A stretch of 64,000 nucleotides of DNA. Origin: Pseudomonas petrae. GTDB lineage: Bacteria > Pseudomonadota > Gammaproteobacteria > Pseudomonadales > Pseudomonadaceae. Shown here piece by piece: positions 53,111 to 62,252 of this stretch (within the stretch, counting starts at the first letter, position 1; each line of letters starts with the position of its first letter). The notes beneath the pieces are model-generated. The model saw only the letters and a program-made list of their open reading frames with translations, was not told the origin of the DNA and made no database searches. The stretch lies in NCBI RefSeq assembly GCF_021728295.1, contig NZ_JAKJXE010000010.1:146539-210538 (forward strand), given 5' to 3'. Both the position numbers and the translations under genes were made by a program.

Positions 53111-53632
53111 TCAGGACGTGGTGGCCTTGTCGCGCACAGGCAGTTTCCAGCCAGCGCGAACGAAATGGCAGGTGTAGCCATTTGGAATTCGCTCCAGGTA
53201 ATCCTGATGCTCGGGTTCGGCTTCCCAGAACGGCCCGGCCGGGGCGATTTCGGTGACGACTTTGCCCGGCCACAGGCCTGAGGCATCGACATCGGCCACG
53301 GTGTCCAGCGCCACGGCTTTCTGCTGTTCGTCGAGGTAGAAAATCGCCGAGCGATAGCTCACGCCCTTGTCATTGCCCTGACGGTTCGGGGTCGATGGGT
53401 CGTGAATCTGAAAGAAGAATTCGAGAATGTCGCGGTAGCTGATTTTCTCGGGATCGAAGACGATTTCGATGGCTTCGGCGTGGGTGCCGTGGTTGCGATA
53501 GGTGGCGTTGTCAACGTCGCCACCGGAGTAGCCGACCCGGGTCGACAGCACGCCGGGGTAGCGGCGCAACAAGTCCTGCATGCCCCAGAAGCAGCCTCCG
53601 GCAAGCAGCGCGGTTTCGGTATGGGTGGTCAT
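53111..53632 (-). CDS. msrA: Peptide-methionine (S)-S-oxide reductase MsrA
   Basis: A 173-residue MsrA with the catalytic GGCFWG (Cys14), RVGYSGGDVDNATYRNHGTHAEAIEI and HDPSTPNRQGND, followed by GVSYRSAIFY. It repairs oxidised methionine in proteins. The resolving Cys is less clear because the C-terminus is short. ATG 53632 has GGAAGGA upstream. It sits by sulfur-related transport genes. Confidence 0.95.
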   Translation of the reverse strand: MTTHTETALLAGGCFWGMQDLLRRYPGVLSTRVGYSGGDVDNATYRNHGTHAEAIEIVFDPEKISYRDILEFFFQIHDPSTPNRQGNDKGVSYRSAIFYLDEQQKAVALDTVADVDASGLWPGKVVTEIAPAGPFWEAEPEHQDYLERIPNGYTCHFVRAGWKLPVRDKATTS

Positions 53633-53763
53633 GGGCAAGTCCTTCCAGCGAGTGAACGGTGTGTGTCGGATAAGCACTGCAGTGTGCATGCCTGCGAGCG
53701 TGTTTGCGAGTGGGCGGCGCAACGGCCACCCTTGAACATCTGATGATTGACGTGCGCACTCGT

Positions 53764-54738
53764 TCAGTCGCCGCCGAACTGTTGCCGGTATTGGCCGGGC
53801 GTCACACCAATGCGCTCACCGAACGCCTTGCGCATGTGCCGTGCGCTGCCGAAGCCGCAGCGACTCGCCACGACCTTGAGCGGCAGGTCGCTGCCTTCGA
53901 GCAGTTTGCGTGAATGATCGATGCGCGCGTTGAGCAGGAATTGCATGGGCGTCAGGCTGACTTCGCGCTGGAACGCCCGGGCGAAATTGCGCGGACTCAT
54001 CGCTGCCAGGTCGGCCATGCGTTGCACGGTGTACGCCTCATCGATGTGGTCGACGATGTAGGCCTGCACCCGGGCGATCGCGCTGTCATCCCGGGGCACC
54101 GCCGCCAGCAGCGGGCCATAGGGCGTTTGCCCGCCCTGACGCTTCATCACCACCAGCAGCACTTTGGCGACTTCCAGAGCGACCTCTTTTCCGTGGTCTT
54201 GCGCAACGATCGCCAGGGCCATGTCGATCCCGGCGGTAATACCGCCGGAGGTGATCAGGTTGCGGTCGACGACATAGATCTGCTCGGTTTCGACGCGGGA
54301 AGCGGGGAAGCGCCGGGCCAGGCGCTCGACGTAGTTCCAGTGGGTGGTGCAGCGGTAACCGTCGAGCAGGCCGGCGTCACCCAGCAAAAACGCGCCAGTA
54401 CAGATCGCCCCGAAACGTCGGGCGCCCTGAGCAGCGGCGGGCAGCCAGGCGGTAATCTGAGGGTGGCTGACGCCGTAGGCGCCCGGTCCGCCGGGGACCA
54501 GCAGCAGGTCGATGTCGGCCGGCAGATCGTCCAGCGTCAGGTCCGCCTGAACCTTGAGCCCGCAAGAGCTGCGGATGAGCAGCGGGGGTTCGGCCACAGT
54601 GATCAGTCGGTACTGCTTTTCCGGCGCCAGCAGTCGATTGGAAATCGAAAAAACGTCCATGGGGCCGGTCACGTCGAGCATGAGCACGTCGTTGAACAGC
54701 ACCACCGCCACCGTTTTCTGCTTTGGAATGTCGCGCAT
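53764..54738 (-). CDS. GlxA-type transcriptional regulator (DJ-1/PfpI + AraC)
   Basis: A 324-residue regulator. The N-terminal DJ-1/PfpI-like domain has LFNDVLMLDVTGPMDVFSI and the nucleophile elbow FGAICTGAFLLGDAG. The C-terminal AraC domain (about 225-320) has two helix-turn-helix motifs, ending in CGFGSARHMRKAF and GVTPGQYRQQFGG. GlxA-family members respond to small nitrogen compounds; the ligand and targets here are unknown. Convergent genes flank it on neither side closely. Confidence 0.92.
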   Translation of the reverse strand: MRDIPKQKTVAVVLFNDVLMLDVTGPMDVFSISNRLLAPEKQYRLITVAEPPLLIRSSCGLKVQADLTLDDLPADIDLLLVPGGPGAYGVSHPQITAWLPAAAQGARRFGAICTGAFLLGDAGLLDGYRCTTHWNYVERLARRFPASRVETEQIYVVDRNLITSGGITAGIDMALAIVAQDHGKEVALEVAKVLLVVMKRQGGQTPYGPLLAAVPRDDSAIARVQAYIVDHIDEAYTVQRMADLAAMSPRNFARAFQREVSLTPMQFLLNARIDHSRKLLEGSDLPLKVVASRCGFGSARHMRKAFGERIGVTPGQYRQQFGGD

Positions 54739-54930
54739 GCCTTGATCGCCTTTCTGATACCGCCACTGCCAGCGCAGGGGGCACGAGCCTGAATCCAGGC
54801 GGCATTCTAGAGGATTGCGCGAATGAATGTGAATGATTGGCGTTTGGAGGAGTGCGACCCGTCATCGCGGTTGATCGAAAAGGGCTTGATGAGGCGTGAT
54901 CGAGGGCGTGGCTCGCTTGACGGCAGCCTT

Positions 54931-55785
54931 TCAGTAACAGCACGTCGGCAGCTGAACACGGATGCGTGCGCCGCCGCTGGCCGAGGCTTGTGCCCAGATA
55001 CGCCCGTGGTGCGCGTCGACCACCGAGCGACAGATCGCCAGCCCGACGCCGAGGCCGCTGCTCTTGGTGGTGTAGAACGCGCTGAAGATCTGCTCGCGAC
55101 GGTCTGCCGGGATGCCCGGGCCATTGTCCTCAATGCACACTTCGACGCCGTCGTTGAGGGTAAACGAGTTGATGCGCAGAACAGCGGCGTCGCGGCCAGG
55201 ACCGGCCATGGCTTCCACGGCATTGGTGATGAGGTTGACCAGCAGTTGCTGCAACTGCACGGCGTCGGCGACGATGGATTGATCGACGAACAAACCGGTT
55301 TCGAGCCGCACCCGCTGGGCCGTGAGCGCAGGCTGGGTAAGGCGAATGGCCTCGCGAATGACGTCGTCAATCTTCAGGGCCTGCAGCTGCAATGGCGCCT
55401 GACGGGCCAGCGCGCCGAGGGCCTTGACGATGTTGGCGGCGCGTTCGCAGCCGGCGCGGATGTCCTTCAGACCGGCGATGGCTTCTTCGACATCCGGCAC
55501 GTCGCGCTGCAGCCAGCGCAGGCTTGCGGCGGCGTTGGCGGCGATGCCCAGAAGGGGCTGGCAGATTTCATGGGCGATGGAGGCGCTGAACTCGGCCATC
55601 TTCCGGGCATGAAGGCTTTGGGCGTAATCGCTTTGCGCGGCGGCGTCCTGATCGCAGAGGGCAGTGAGACGCGCTGTCGGGTGCGCAAGGGGGTGCAGAG
55701 AAGGGTGCCGAATCGCGTCCGGCCAGTGTTGTTCCGCCGGCTGCGGGAAGCGGCTATAGAGAGGAGATTGATGTTCGTCCAGCAT
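54931..55785 (-). CDS. Soluble histidine kinase (truncated sensor part)
   Basis: A 284-residue kinase: H-box IAHEICQPLLGIAANAAASL, N-box LINLITNAVEAM-like LLVNLITNAVEAMAGP, G1 IEDNGPGIPADRREQIF and a G2 GLGVGLAICRSVVDAHHG. There is no membrane segment and only ~55 residues before the H-box, short and low in structure, so no sensor domain is visible. The H-box follows the FixL-type HEIxQPL pattern. It may be a 5' truncation or receive signals from a partner. The start at 55785 is uncertain. The REPIN array lies upstream. Confidence 0.82.
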   Translation of the reverse strand: MLDEHQSPLYSRFPQPAEQHWPDAIRHPSLHPLAHPTARLTALCDQDAAAQSDYAQSLHARKMAEFSASIAHEICQPLLGIAANAAASLRWLQRDVPDVEEAIAGLKDIRAGCERAANIVKALGALARQAPLQLQALKIDDVIREAIRLTQPALTAQRVRLETGLFVDQSIVADAVQLQQLLVNLITNAVEAMAGPGRDAAVLRINSFTLNDGVEVCIEDNGPGIPADRREQIFSAFYTTKSSGLGVGLAICRSVVDAHHGRIWAQASASGGARIRVQLPTCCY

Positions 55786-55924
55786 CGTAGCCCCCGGCGG
55801 TTCGAAGTCCTGTGCTTCGTCGCGCTTGAGTATACGCAGCGTGTCCGGCTTGAAACGGCGGCGAGGCCGCTTTGGCAGGAACGGGCACCCCGATGTCTGT
55901 CAGGGTCCCCACCTCAACGGCCCA

Positions 55925-56521
55925 GTGGGACCGGCTTTAGCCGGGAAGGCGTCGGTGTGCACAGTGCATAAATCGAGGGTGCCCACATTGGCCTCTTCCC
56001 GGCTAAAGCCGGTCCCACGGAATGACCGCGATCACATTGTAGGACCGGCTTTAGCCGGGAAGGCGTCAGTTGTCACACCGCAAAACTGATGGTGTACATA
56101 CCGGCCTCTTCCCGGCTGAAGCCTGTCCGACTGAATGACCGCGATCACATAGTGGGACTGGCTTTAGCCGGGAAGGCGTCAGTTGTCACACCGCAAAACT
56201 GATGGTGTACATACTGGCCTCTTCCCGGCTGAAGCCTGTCCCACGGAATGAGCGCGATCACATAGTGGGACTGGCTTTAGCCGGGAAGGCGTCAGTCGTC
56301 ACACCGCAAAACTGATGGTGTACATACCGGCCTCTTCCCGGCTAAAGCCGGTCCCACGGAATGAGCGCGATCACATAGTGGGACTGGCTTTAGCCGGGAA
56401 GGCGTCAGTTGTCACACCGCAAACTGATGGTGTACATACTGGCCTCTTCCCGGCTGAAGCCGGTCCCACGGAATGAGCGCGGTCACATTTGTAGGACCGG
56501 CTTTAGCCGGGAAGGCGTCAT
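55925..56521. repeat. Tandem REPIN array with a 113-bp period
   Basis: Forward REPs begin at about 55925, 56039, 56152, 56265, 56378 and 56491, giving spacings of 114, 113, 113, 113 and 113. Each unit holds a forward REP (GTGGGACYGGCTTTAGCCGG), a conserved spacer (GTCACACCGCAAAACTGATG then GTGTACATA), an inverted REP (CTTCCCGGCTGAAGCC), and a second spacer (GGAATGAGCGCGATCACATA). Five full units plus a final REP fill the gap between a kinase gene and the monooxygenase gene. Confidence 0.95.
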
Positions 56522-56524
56522 GCG

Positions 56525-57898
56525 TCACACCGCAAGCAGAACTCCACGCGTGAGCGTCGCCGGGTGCGCCGGGTAGGGCAGGCCCAGCCGTTCGCGCAGG
56601 GTCTTGCCGGTCGGGCCATCGGCGGGCACCAGGCCGCGGCGTTTGAGCTCCGGCAGTATCAGAGCAATGAAATCGTCCAGCCCCTCGGGGTAGGTCGGCG
56701 GCAGGATGTTGAAGCCGTCGGCGCCATACCCCTCAAACCACGCTTGCAGCTGATCGACCACTTCCTCGGGTGAGCCGACCAGTGTCCAGTGACCCCGCGC
56801 GCCGGCCAGCCGCAGATACAGCTCGCGAATGCTCAGCCCCTCGGCGGCCAGTTGCAGGATCAACTGCTGGCGGCTTTTCGAGGCGTTGGTGGCAGGCAGG
56901 TCTTGCGGCAGCGGCCCGTCCAGTGGCAGATGCGAGAGGTCGACGCCGCCGAGCAGTCCGGACAGCAAACTCAGGCCGACTTCCGGGTGCACCAGATTCT
57001 GCAGGCGCTGATGTTTGGCGTGGGCTTCGGCTGAGGTCGGCGCGGTGAAGATCGTCACCCCCGGCAGAATCTTGATGTGCTCCGGTTTGCGCCCCAGTAC
57101 CGCTGCGCAGGATTTGACGTCGCTGTAGAAGGCTTGGGCGTCGCCGAGATTCTGGTGCGCGGCGAAGATCGCTTCAGCGGTCGCGGCCGCCAGCGCGCGC
57201 CCATCATCCGATGCCCCCGCCTGCACCAGCACCGGTTTGCCCTGGGGCGAGCGCAGCACGTTCAGCGGTCCGCGCACATGAAAGTGCTCGCCCTGGTGGT
57301 CGGCCCGGTGCAGCTTGCTGCGGTCCAGAAACACGCCGCTGTCCTTGTCCAGCAGCAGCGTGTCGTCCTCCCAGCTGTCCCACAATTTGTCGACCACCTC
57401 ATGAAATTCCCGCGCCCGGCTGTAGCGGTCAGCGTGCGCCGCCTGCTCGCCCTGATGCCCGCCGCCGAAGTTCTTCGCCGCGTCGGGGTCGCTGCTGGTT
57501 ACCAGGTTCCAGCCCACGCGACCGCCGCTGATCTGGTCCAGCGAGGCGAACTGGCGCGCCAGGTTGAACGGCTCGCTGTAGCTGGTGCTGGCCGTGGCGA
57601 TCAGACCGATGCGCGAGGTGACAGTGGCCAGTGCCGACAACAGCGTCAGCGGCTCGAAGCTCAGGCTCGGCGCGATGACCCGGTCGAAGGTCGGCGCATC
57701 GATGCCCCTGACGGAAACACTGTCCGCGAGGAACAGCGTGTCGAACCCGGCCGCCTCGGCCTTGCGCGCCAGATCGACGAAGTGCTCCAGCCGAATGCCG
57801 GCGTCGGCCTGGGAACCGCTGTCGCGCCACGCGGCGATGTGATGCCCGGTGGCCCGCAGGAACAGGCCGAGCTTGAGGGTTTCAGTGCGTTGGGTCAT
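56525..57898 (-). CDS. LLM-class flavin-dependent monooxygenase (NtaA/SnaA/SoxA family)
   Basis: A 457-residue FMNH2-dependent monooxygenase: FLRATGHHIAAWRDSGSQAD, LARKAEAAGFDTLFLAD, SYSEPFNLARQFASLDQISGGRVGWNLVTS and a late EEVVDQLQAWFEGYGADGFNIL. Members desulfurise or hydroxylate organosulfur and related substrates using a flavin reductase from elsewhere. AGGAG precedes ATG 57898; a longer frame from 57943 is less likely. It is divergent from an amino-acid ABC operon, a pairing common in sulfur-scavenging loci (inference). Confidence 0.9.
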   Translation of the reverse strand: MTQRTETLKLGLFLRATGHHIAAWRDSGSQADAGIRLEHFVDLARKAEAAGFDTLFLADSVSVRGIDAPTFDRVIAPSLSFEPLTLLSALATVTSRIGLIATASTSYSEPFNLARQFASLDQISGGRVGWNLVTSSDPDAAKNFGGGHQGEQAAHADRYSRAREFHEVVDKLWDSWEDDTLLLDKDSGVFLDRSKLHRADHQGEHFHVRGPLNVLRSPQGKPVLVQAGASDDGRALAAATAEAIFAAHQNLGDAQAFYSDVKSCAAVLGRKPEHIKILPGVTIFTAPTSAEAHAKHQRLQNLVHPEVGLSLLSGLLGGVDLSHLPLDGPLPQDLPATNASKSRQQLILQLAAEGLSIRELYLRLAGARGHWTLVGSPEEVVDQLQAWFEGYGADGFNILPPTYPEGLDDFIALILPELKRRGLVPADGPTGKTLRERLGLPYPAHPATLTRGVLLAV

Positions 57899-58432
57899 GG
57901 GGAGGCTCCTGAATCGGTTCGGGACGGACGCGACGCGCGGCACGGCTCAGTCGGCGGGAGGCCTCTGCAGCGCGGAATGCTCTGGAGATAGCAAGGCGTA
58001 TGCCCATGGCGCGGGATCCGGCGAACCGTGATGCGAGGAGCGCATAAAAAGCAGCCGTGACAATGCCTTGGCTTATGGCCCGAACGGCCGGAGCCTGCCT
58101 TGCCCGACTGCGCGGGCTCCACAGCCGCTGCCTGCACTGTTGCTCAGGCAACACCCCTCCATCACTTGCGATGGAAAACAAACAGTTACGCCTCGTCGTG
58201 CGTGTCAGCAGCCCCCGATACGGAGGTTTCGCTGCATGGCATAAAGCCTGCAATCACCGAAAACCAACCCGCGCGTCGACCCGCCCATGGGGGCGCGTTT
58301 TGCAGTCATTGCCAGGAGTTAATGTGTCTACAGCCCCATCCTCCAACCCGCGCAGCCTTGCAGCGTCGGGACCGGCCAGCACCGATCAGCCCGTCGATGG
58401 CGAGCACCGCATCGCACAGGGCCTGGGTTGAT
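57899..58432. other. Intergenic region between divergent monooxygenase and ABC operon
   Basis: 534 bases without a credible gene. They should contain both divergent promoters. A small AT-rich block (ATGGAAAACAAACAGTTACG near 58169) is the best promoter candidate, but no box is convincing and no repeat or RNA gene was recognised. Confidence 0.4.
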
Positions 58433-59098
58433 ATGGCGTTCGATGTTGAATTCGCCCTGTCCACATTGCCCGCGTTCGTCAGCGCCGTCGGGGTCACGTT
58501 GCAGGTGGGCTTCATCGCCATCGGCACGTCGCTGTGCGTGGCGCTGATCAATGCCGCGATTACCGCGTTCGGCTGGCCAATCTTGCGCCCGTTGGTGCGC
58601 GTCTACGTGGAGCTGGCGCGCAATACGCCGTTGCTGATCCAGCTGTTTTTCATCTACTTCGCATTGCCGGCGCTGGGGATCCGCCTCTCCGGGTTTGCCT
58701 CGGCGATCATTGCCATGACGTTCATGGGCGGCGCTTACCTGACCGAGATCCTGCGCGCAGGCATCGACGCGGTGCCCAGATCGCAGATCGAGTCGGGGCT
58801 GTCCATCGGCCTGTCGCGCTGGCAACTGCTGCGTCACGTCATCCTGCCCCAGGCCGGGATTCTCAGCCTGCCGGCGCTGTTCGCCAATTTCATCTTTCTG
58901 CTCAAGGAAACCACCGTGGTTTCGGCGGTGGCGGTGCCGGAAATTCTCTACACCACCAAGAGCTACATCGCGCTGTATTACAAAACCTACGAAATGCTCG
59001 CCGTCATGACCGGCCTGTGCGTGCTGCTGTTCGTGCCGATGTCGCTGCTGCTGCGGCTGATTGAAAGGAGGCTCCAGCATGGCCAGTTCGGGTCTTGA
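58433..59098 (+). CDS. Amino-acid ABC transporter permease (HisM/GlnP type), first
   Basis: A 221-residue permease: AVGVTLQVGFIAIGTSLCVAL, YVELARNTPLLIQLFFIYFAL and the EAA loop ESGLSIGLSRWQLLRHVILPQAG in part. The ATG at 58433 gives the family N-terminus; the open frame runs further upstream to 58100 without convincing starts (an ATG at 58397 is possible). First gene of a four-gene + strand ABC operon. Confidence 0.88.
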   Translation: MAFDVEFALSTLPAFVSAVGVTLQVGFIAIGTSLCVALINAAITAFGWPILRPLVRVYVELARNTPLLIQLFFIYFALPALGIRLSGFASAIIAMTFMGGAYLTEILRAGIDAVPRSQIESGLSIGLSRWQLLRHVILPQAGILSLPALFANFIFLLKETTVVSAVAVPEILYTTKSYIALYYKTYEMLAVMTGLCVLLFVPMSLLLRLIERRLQHGQFGS

Positions 59099-59738
59099 AT
59101 TGCTGTGGGTGTCCGCGCCGCAACTGGCCCAGGGCATCGGTCGCACGCTGGGTATTTCGCTGCTGGCGATCGTCTTCAGCAGCGTCGGCGGTTTTATCTA
59201 TGGCGTGCTGCGCAATCTTGGCGTGCGCTGGATCGACGGGGTGCTGCGGGTGTACCTGGAGCTGTTCCGGGCGATTCCGGTGCTGGTCTGGCTGTACCTG
59301 TTCTTTTTCGGTTTGCCGATTTTTATCGGCTGGAGCATCCCTGGCTTCTGGTGCGCGGTGCTGGTGTTGTCATTGTGGGGCGCCAGTGAAACCGGCGAAG
59401 TGGTGCGCGGCGCGCTGCGCTCGATTCCAGGTGGTCAGCGCGAAGCCGGCCTGGCCATCGGCCTGCGCCAGTTGCAGCTTTACGGCCGGGTGCTGCTGCC
59501 CCAGGCGTTGCGGCGGATGACGCCGCCGCTGATCAACGTCTTCACCCGGCTGATCAAAACCAGCTCCCTGGCTGTGCTGATCGGCGTCGTCGACGTGATC
59601 AAGATCGGCCAGCAAATCATCGAACGGACCTATGAGTCGGTGCTGATCTACGGCTTCCTGTTCGTGTTTTTCTTTCTCGCCTGTTATCCGCTGTCGGCCG
59701 CTTCGCGGGTGCTCGAGCGGCGTTGGAATCATTCATGA
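59079..59738 (+). CDS. Amino-acid ABC transporter permease, second
   Basis: A 219-residue permease: GRTLGISLLAIVFSSVGGFIYG, YLELFRAIPVLVWLYLFFFGLP and the EAA loop REAGLAIGLRQLQLYGRVLLPQA in part. AAGGAGG inside the previous gene precedes ATG 59079, and the genes overlap by 20 bases. The stop overlaps the ATPase start (ATGA). Confidence 0.9.
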   Translation: MASSGLELLWVSAPQLAQGIGRTLGISLLAIVFSSVGGFIYGVLRNLGVRWIDGVLRVYLELFRAIPVLVWLYLFFFGLPIFIGWSIPGFWCAVLVLSLWGASETGEVVRGALRSIPGGQREAGLAIGLRQLQLYGRVLLPQALRRMTPPLINVFTRLIKTSSLAVLIGVVDVIKIGQQIIERTYESVLIYGFLFVFFFLACYPLSAASRVLERRWNHS

Positions 59739-60496
59739 GCGCATTGATAGAACTGACCCGCTTCAGCAAAAACTTCGGTTCGGTGCCGGTGTTGCAAGAC
59801 GTTGACCTGAGCGTTCGCGAAGGCGAAGTGGTGGTGATTCTCGGCCCCAGTGGCTGCGGCAAAAGCACCTTGCTGCGCTGTCTCAACGGTCTCGAACTCG
59901 GCCATGCCGGGCAGTACCGCTTTGCCGGCCAGGAGTTGCCGGCCACTACCGATTGGCGCCAGGTGCGGCAACAGATCGGCATGGTGTTTCAGAGCTATCA
60001 CCTGTTCCCGCACATGACCGTGCTGGAGAACATTTTGCTCGGGCCGCTGAGCGTGCAGAAGCGCAAACGCGTCGACGCGCAGCAACAGGCCGAGAGTCTT
60101 TTGACACGCGTCGGCCTGCTGGACAAGCGCGACGCGTACCCGCGCGAGCTTTCCGGTGGCCAGCAGCAACGCATCGCCATCGTGCGCGCGCTGTGCATGA
60201 ATCCGAAGGTCATGCTGTTCGACGAAGTCACGGCTGCGCTTGATCCGGAGATGGTCAAGGAGGTGCTGGAAGTCATCCTCGACCTGGCCCGCAGCGGCAT
60301 GACCCTGTTGATCGTCACCCACGAAATGGCCTTTGCCCGCGCGGTGGCCGATCGAATCCTGTTCATGGACGGCGGCCGTATCGCCGAACAGAGCGCCCCC
60401 GAATCCTTCTTCAGCGCCCCGCAGACCGCACGCGCGCAGCAGTTCCTGGAGAAATTCTCTTACGTAGAAAACATGCCAAAAAGGAAAACATCGTGA
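59735..60496 (+). CDS. Amino-acid ABC transporter ATP-binding protein
   Basis: A 253-residue ATPase with Walker A GPSGCGKST, Q-loop GMVFQSYHLFPHMTVLENI, signature LSGGQQQR, Walker B VMLFDEVTAALDPE and H-loop VTHEMAFA. Complete and in frame, unlike the homologous gene at 48701-49461. ATG 59735 overlaps the permease stop. Confidence 0.94.
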   Translation: MSALIELTRFSKNFGSVPVLQDVDLSVREGEVVVILGPSGCGKSTLLRCLNGLELGHAGQYRFAGQELPATTDWRQVRQQIGMVFQSYHLFPHMTVLENILLGPLSVQKRKRVDAQQQAESLLTRVGLLDKRDAYPRELSGGQQQRIAIVRALCMNPKVMLFDEVTAALDPEMVKEVLEVILDLARSGMTLLIVTHEMAFARAVADRILFMDGGRIAEQSAPESFFSAPQTARAQQFLEKFSYVENMPKRKTS

Positions 60497-61329
60497 CCCT
60501 TAAATCTGCCCTCGTACTGCCACTGCTCGCCCTCGGATTGCTGGTCGGCTCCGCCGTCGCCCATGCCGAAGGCTCACTGGACAAAATCAAGGCGCGCGAC
60601 AAGCTGATTGTCGGCGTTTTCAGCGACAAACCGCCGTTCGGGTTCGTCAACGAGCAAGGCGACTACGTCGGCTTCGACACCGACCTGGGCCGGCGCTTCG
60701 CCAGGGACCTGCTCGGCGACGAGAAGAAGATCGAGTTCGTGGTGGTCGAGCCCGCCAGCCGCATTCCGTTTCTGCAAAGCGACAAGGTTGACCTGATCCT
60801 CGCCAACATGACCGTGACGCCGGAACGCGCGCAAGTGGTCGACTTCACCCACCCCAACCTGCGCGTCGCAGTGCAGGCGCTGGTACCGGACAGCAGCCCG
60901 GTGAAGACGCTGGACGATCTGGCGAGCAAGACCGTCATCGTCACCACCGGCACCACGGCGGATATCTGGCTGACCAGGAATCACCCGGACTGGAAGCTGC
61001 TCAAGTTCGAGAAGAATTCCGAGTCGTTGCAGGCGCTGGCCAACGGACGGGGCGATGCCTATGCCCAGGACAACCTGGTGCTGTTCAGCTGGGCCAAGCA
61101 AAACCCGGGCTACCGCGTGCTCGCGCAGAAACTCGGTGACGAAGCGCCGATCGCCCCGGCGGTGAAGAAGGGCAATATCGAGCTGCGCGATTGGGTGAAC
61201 ACGGAATTGGCCAGCCTCGGCCAGCAGAAGTACCTGCTCACGCTGTACAACCAGTACGTGCGGGATCAATTGGCGGCGGACACCGATCCGTCGGCGGTGA
61301 TCGTTGAAGGCGGTGCGTGGAAGCCTTGA
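60493..61329 (+). CDS. Polar amino-acid ABC transporter substrate-binding protein
   Basis: A 278-residue periplasmic binding protein: signal peptide to AHA-EG (about 24), then DKIKARDKLIVGVFSDKPPFGFVNE, GYDTDL-like VGFDTDLGRRFARDLLG, LILANMTVTPERAQVVDFTHP and a late LTLYNQYVRDQLAADTDP. It fits the cystine/glutamate-type binders. The GTG start (60493) overlaps the ATPase stop (GTGA). A REP array follows the operon. Confidence 0.9.
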   Translation: MTLKSALVLPLLALGLLVGSAVAHAEGSLDKIKARDKLIVGVFSDKPPFGFVNEQGDYVGFDTDLGRRFARDLLGDEKKIEFVVVEPASRIPFLQSDKVDLILANMTVTPERAQVVDFTHPNLRVAVQALVPDSSPVKTLDDLASKTVIVTTGTTADIWLTRNHPDWKLLKFEKNSESLQALANGRGDAYAQDNLVLFSWAKQNPGYRVLAQKLGDEAPIAPAVKKGNIELRDWVNTELASLGQQKYLLTLYNQYVRDQLAADTDPSAVIVEGGAWKP

Positions 61330-61345
61330 TTGATCGAGCTTGTGG

Positions 61346-61710
61346 CTGGTAGCCGGGAAGGGGCCATTTCGAACACCCTGGGTTTAGCGGTGTGATATCC
61401 GATGCCTTCCCGGCTAAAGCCGGTCCTACGGGGGTACGCGGTCCTGCTGGATACATGCGTTGTTTTTGTAGGACCGGCTTCAGCCGGGAAGGGCCCGGTG
61501 CGTACGCCGTCATTTCTTGCGGTGTGGCCTCTGACGCTTTCCCGGCTAAAGCCGGTCCCACAGGGGGGGCGCGGTCCCACTGGATGCATGCGTTGTTCAT
61601 GTGGGACCGGCTTCAGCCGGGAAGGGGCCGGTACGAGCGCCTCGATGTTGCGGTGTGACCCCTGACGCCTTCCCGGCTAAAGCCGGTCCTACTGGAGATA
61701 TCCGGTCCTA
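61346..61710. repeat. Second REP array with a ~131-bp period
   Basis: Inverted REPs (CCTTCCCGGCTAAAGCCGGT) start near 61404, 61536 and 61666, and forward REPs (GTRGGACCGGCTTCAGCCGG) near 61470 and 61601, giving about 2.5 units. The spacers (ATGCATGCGTTGTT and CGCCTCGATGTTGCGGTGTG) are also repeated. It fills the gap between the ABC operon and the cupin gene; there is no gene in it. Confidence 0.92.
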
Positions 61711-61740
61711 CGGGGGACATGCGGTGTCACGCGGCCGGTC

Positions 61741-62052
61741 TCAAACGCTGCCCTCGCTTTCAATCACCAGAATGCGCGCTTCACCCAGCGGATGGGCGAC
61801 GTGGGCCGTGCCGATGGAGGCGTAGAAAATATCGCCTGTGTGCAGCACGGTTTTCTGCTCGACGCCGTCCTGCTTGAAGCGCATCTCCACTTGCCCGTCC
61901 AGTACCACAAACACCTCCTGACCGTCATTGACGTGCCATTTGTACGGCTGATCCGTCCAGTGCAGTCGCGTGGTGATGCCGTTCATGTTGGCAATGTCCA
62001 GCGCGGCCCACGCGCGGTCACCGGTGAAGTCTTTGCTGCGGATGATGTTCAT
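61741..62052 (-). CDS. Cupin-domain protein
   Basis: A 103-residue single-domain cupin: KWHVNDGQEVFVVLDGQVEMRF carries most of the first metal motif, and VLHTGDIFYASIGTAHVAHPLGEA the second. Metal-binding His and Glu residues are present in both. Reaction unknown. ATG 62052; a short gap with REPs lies downstream. Confidence 0.88.
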   Translation of the reverse strand: MNIIRSKDFTGDRAWAALDIANMNGITTRLHWTDQPYKWHVNDGQEVFVVLDGQVEMRFKQDGVEQKTVLHTGDIFYASIGTAHVAHPLGEARILVIESEGSV

Positions 62053-62252
62053 GGGGTGCCTGTTCAGAGTATGGGTTGGCGACCGATGAACCGCGTTGTT
62101 GCGGTGTCAGGTTGCCCAACGTCTATGCCCGGAATCATAAGCGCGCGATTGCCGAGTGCAACGGATCGCCAGGGTGGGAGGGGTCAAAAGCGCAAGATTC
62201 TGCAAGTGGCTCTGTCTCGGGGGTGATGTCCGTAATCATTGCGGATCTGACA

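Noticed and set aside
54823..55971. 382-codon + strand frame opposite the histidine kinase
   Set aside because: Antisense shadow running into REP sequence.
55925..56521. CRISPR array
   Set aside because: The regular period comes from REPINs: repeats are palindromic REPs, spacers are themselves repeated, and no cas gene is present.
61238..61665. Several open frames through the second REP array
   Set aside because: They translate REP sequence (GTGFSRE and PAKAGP peptides) and have no start signals.
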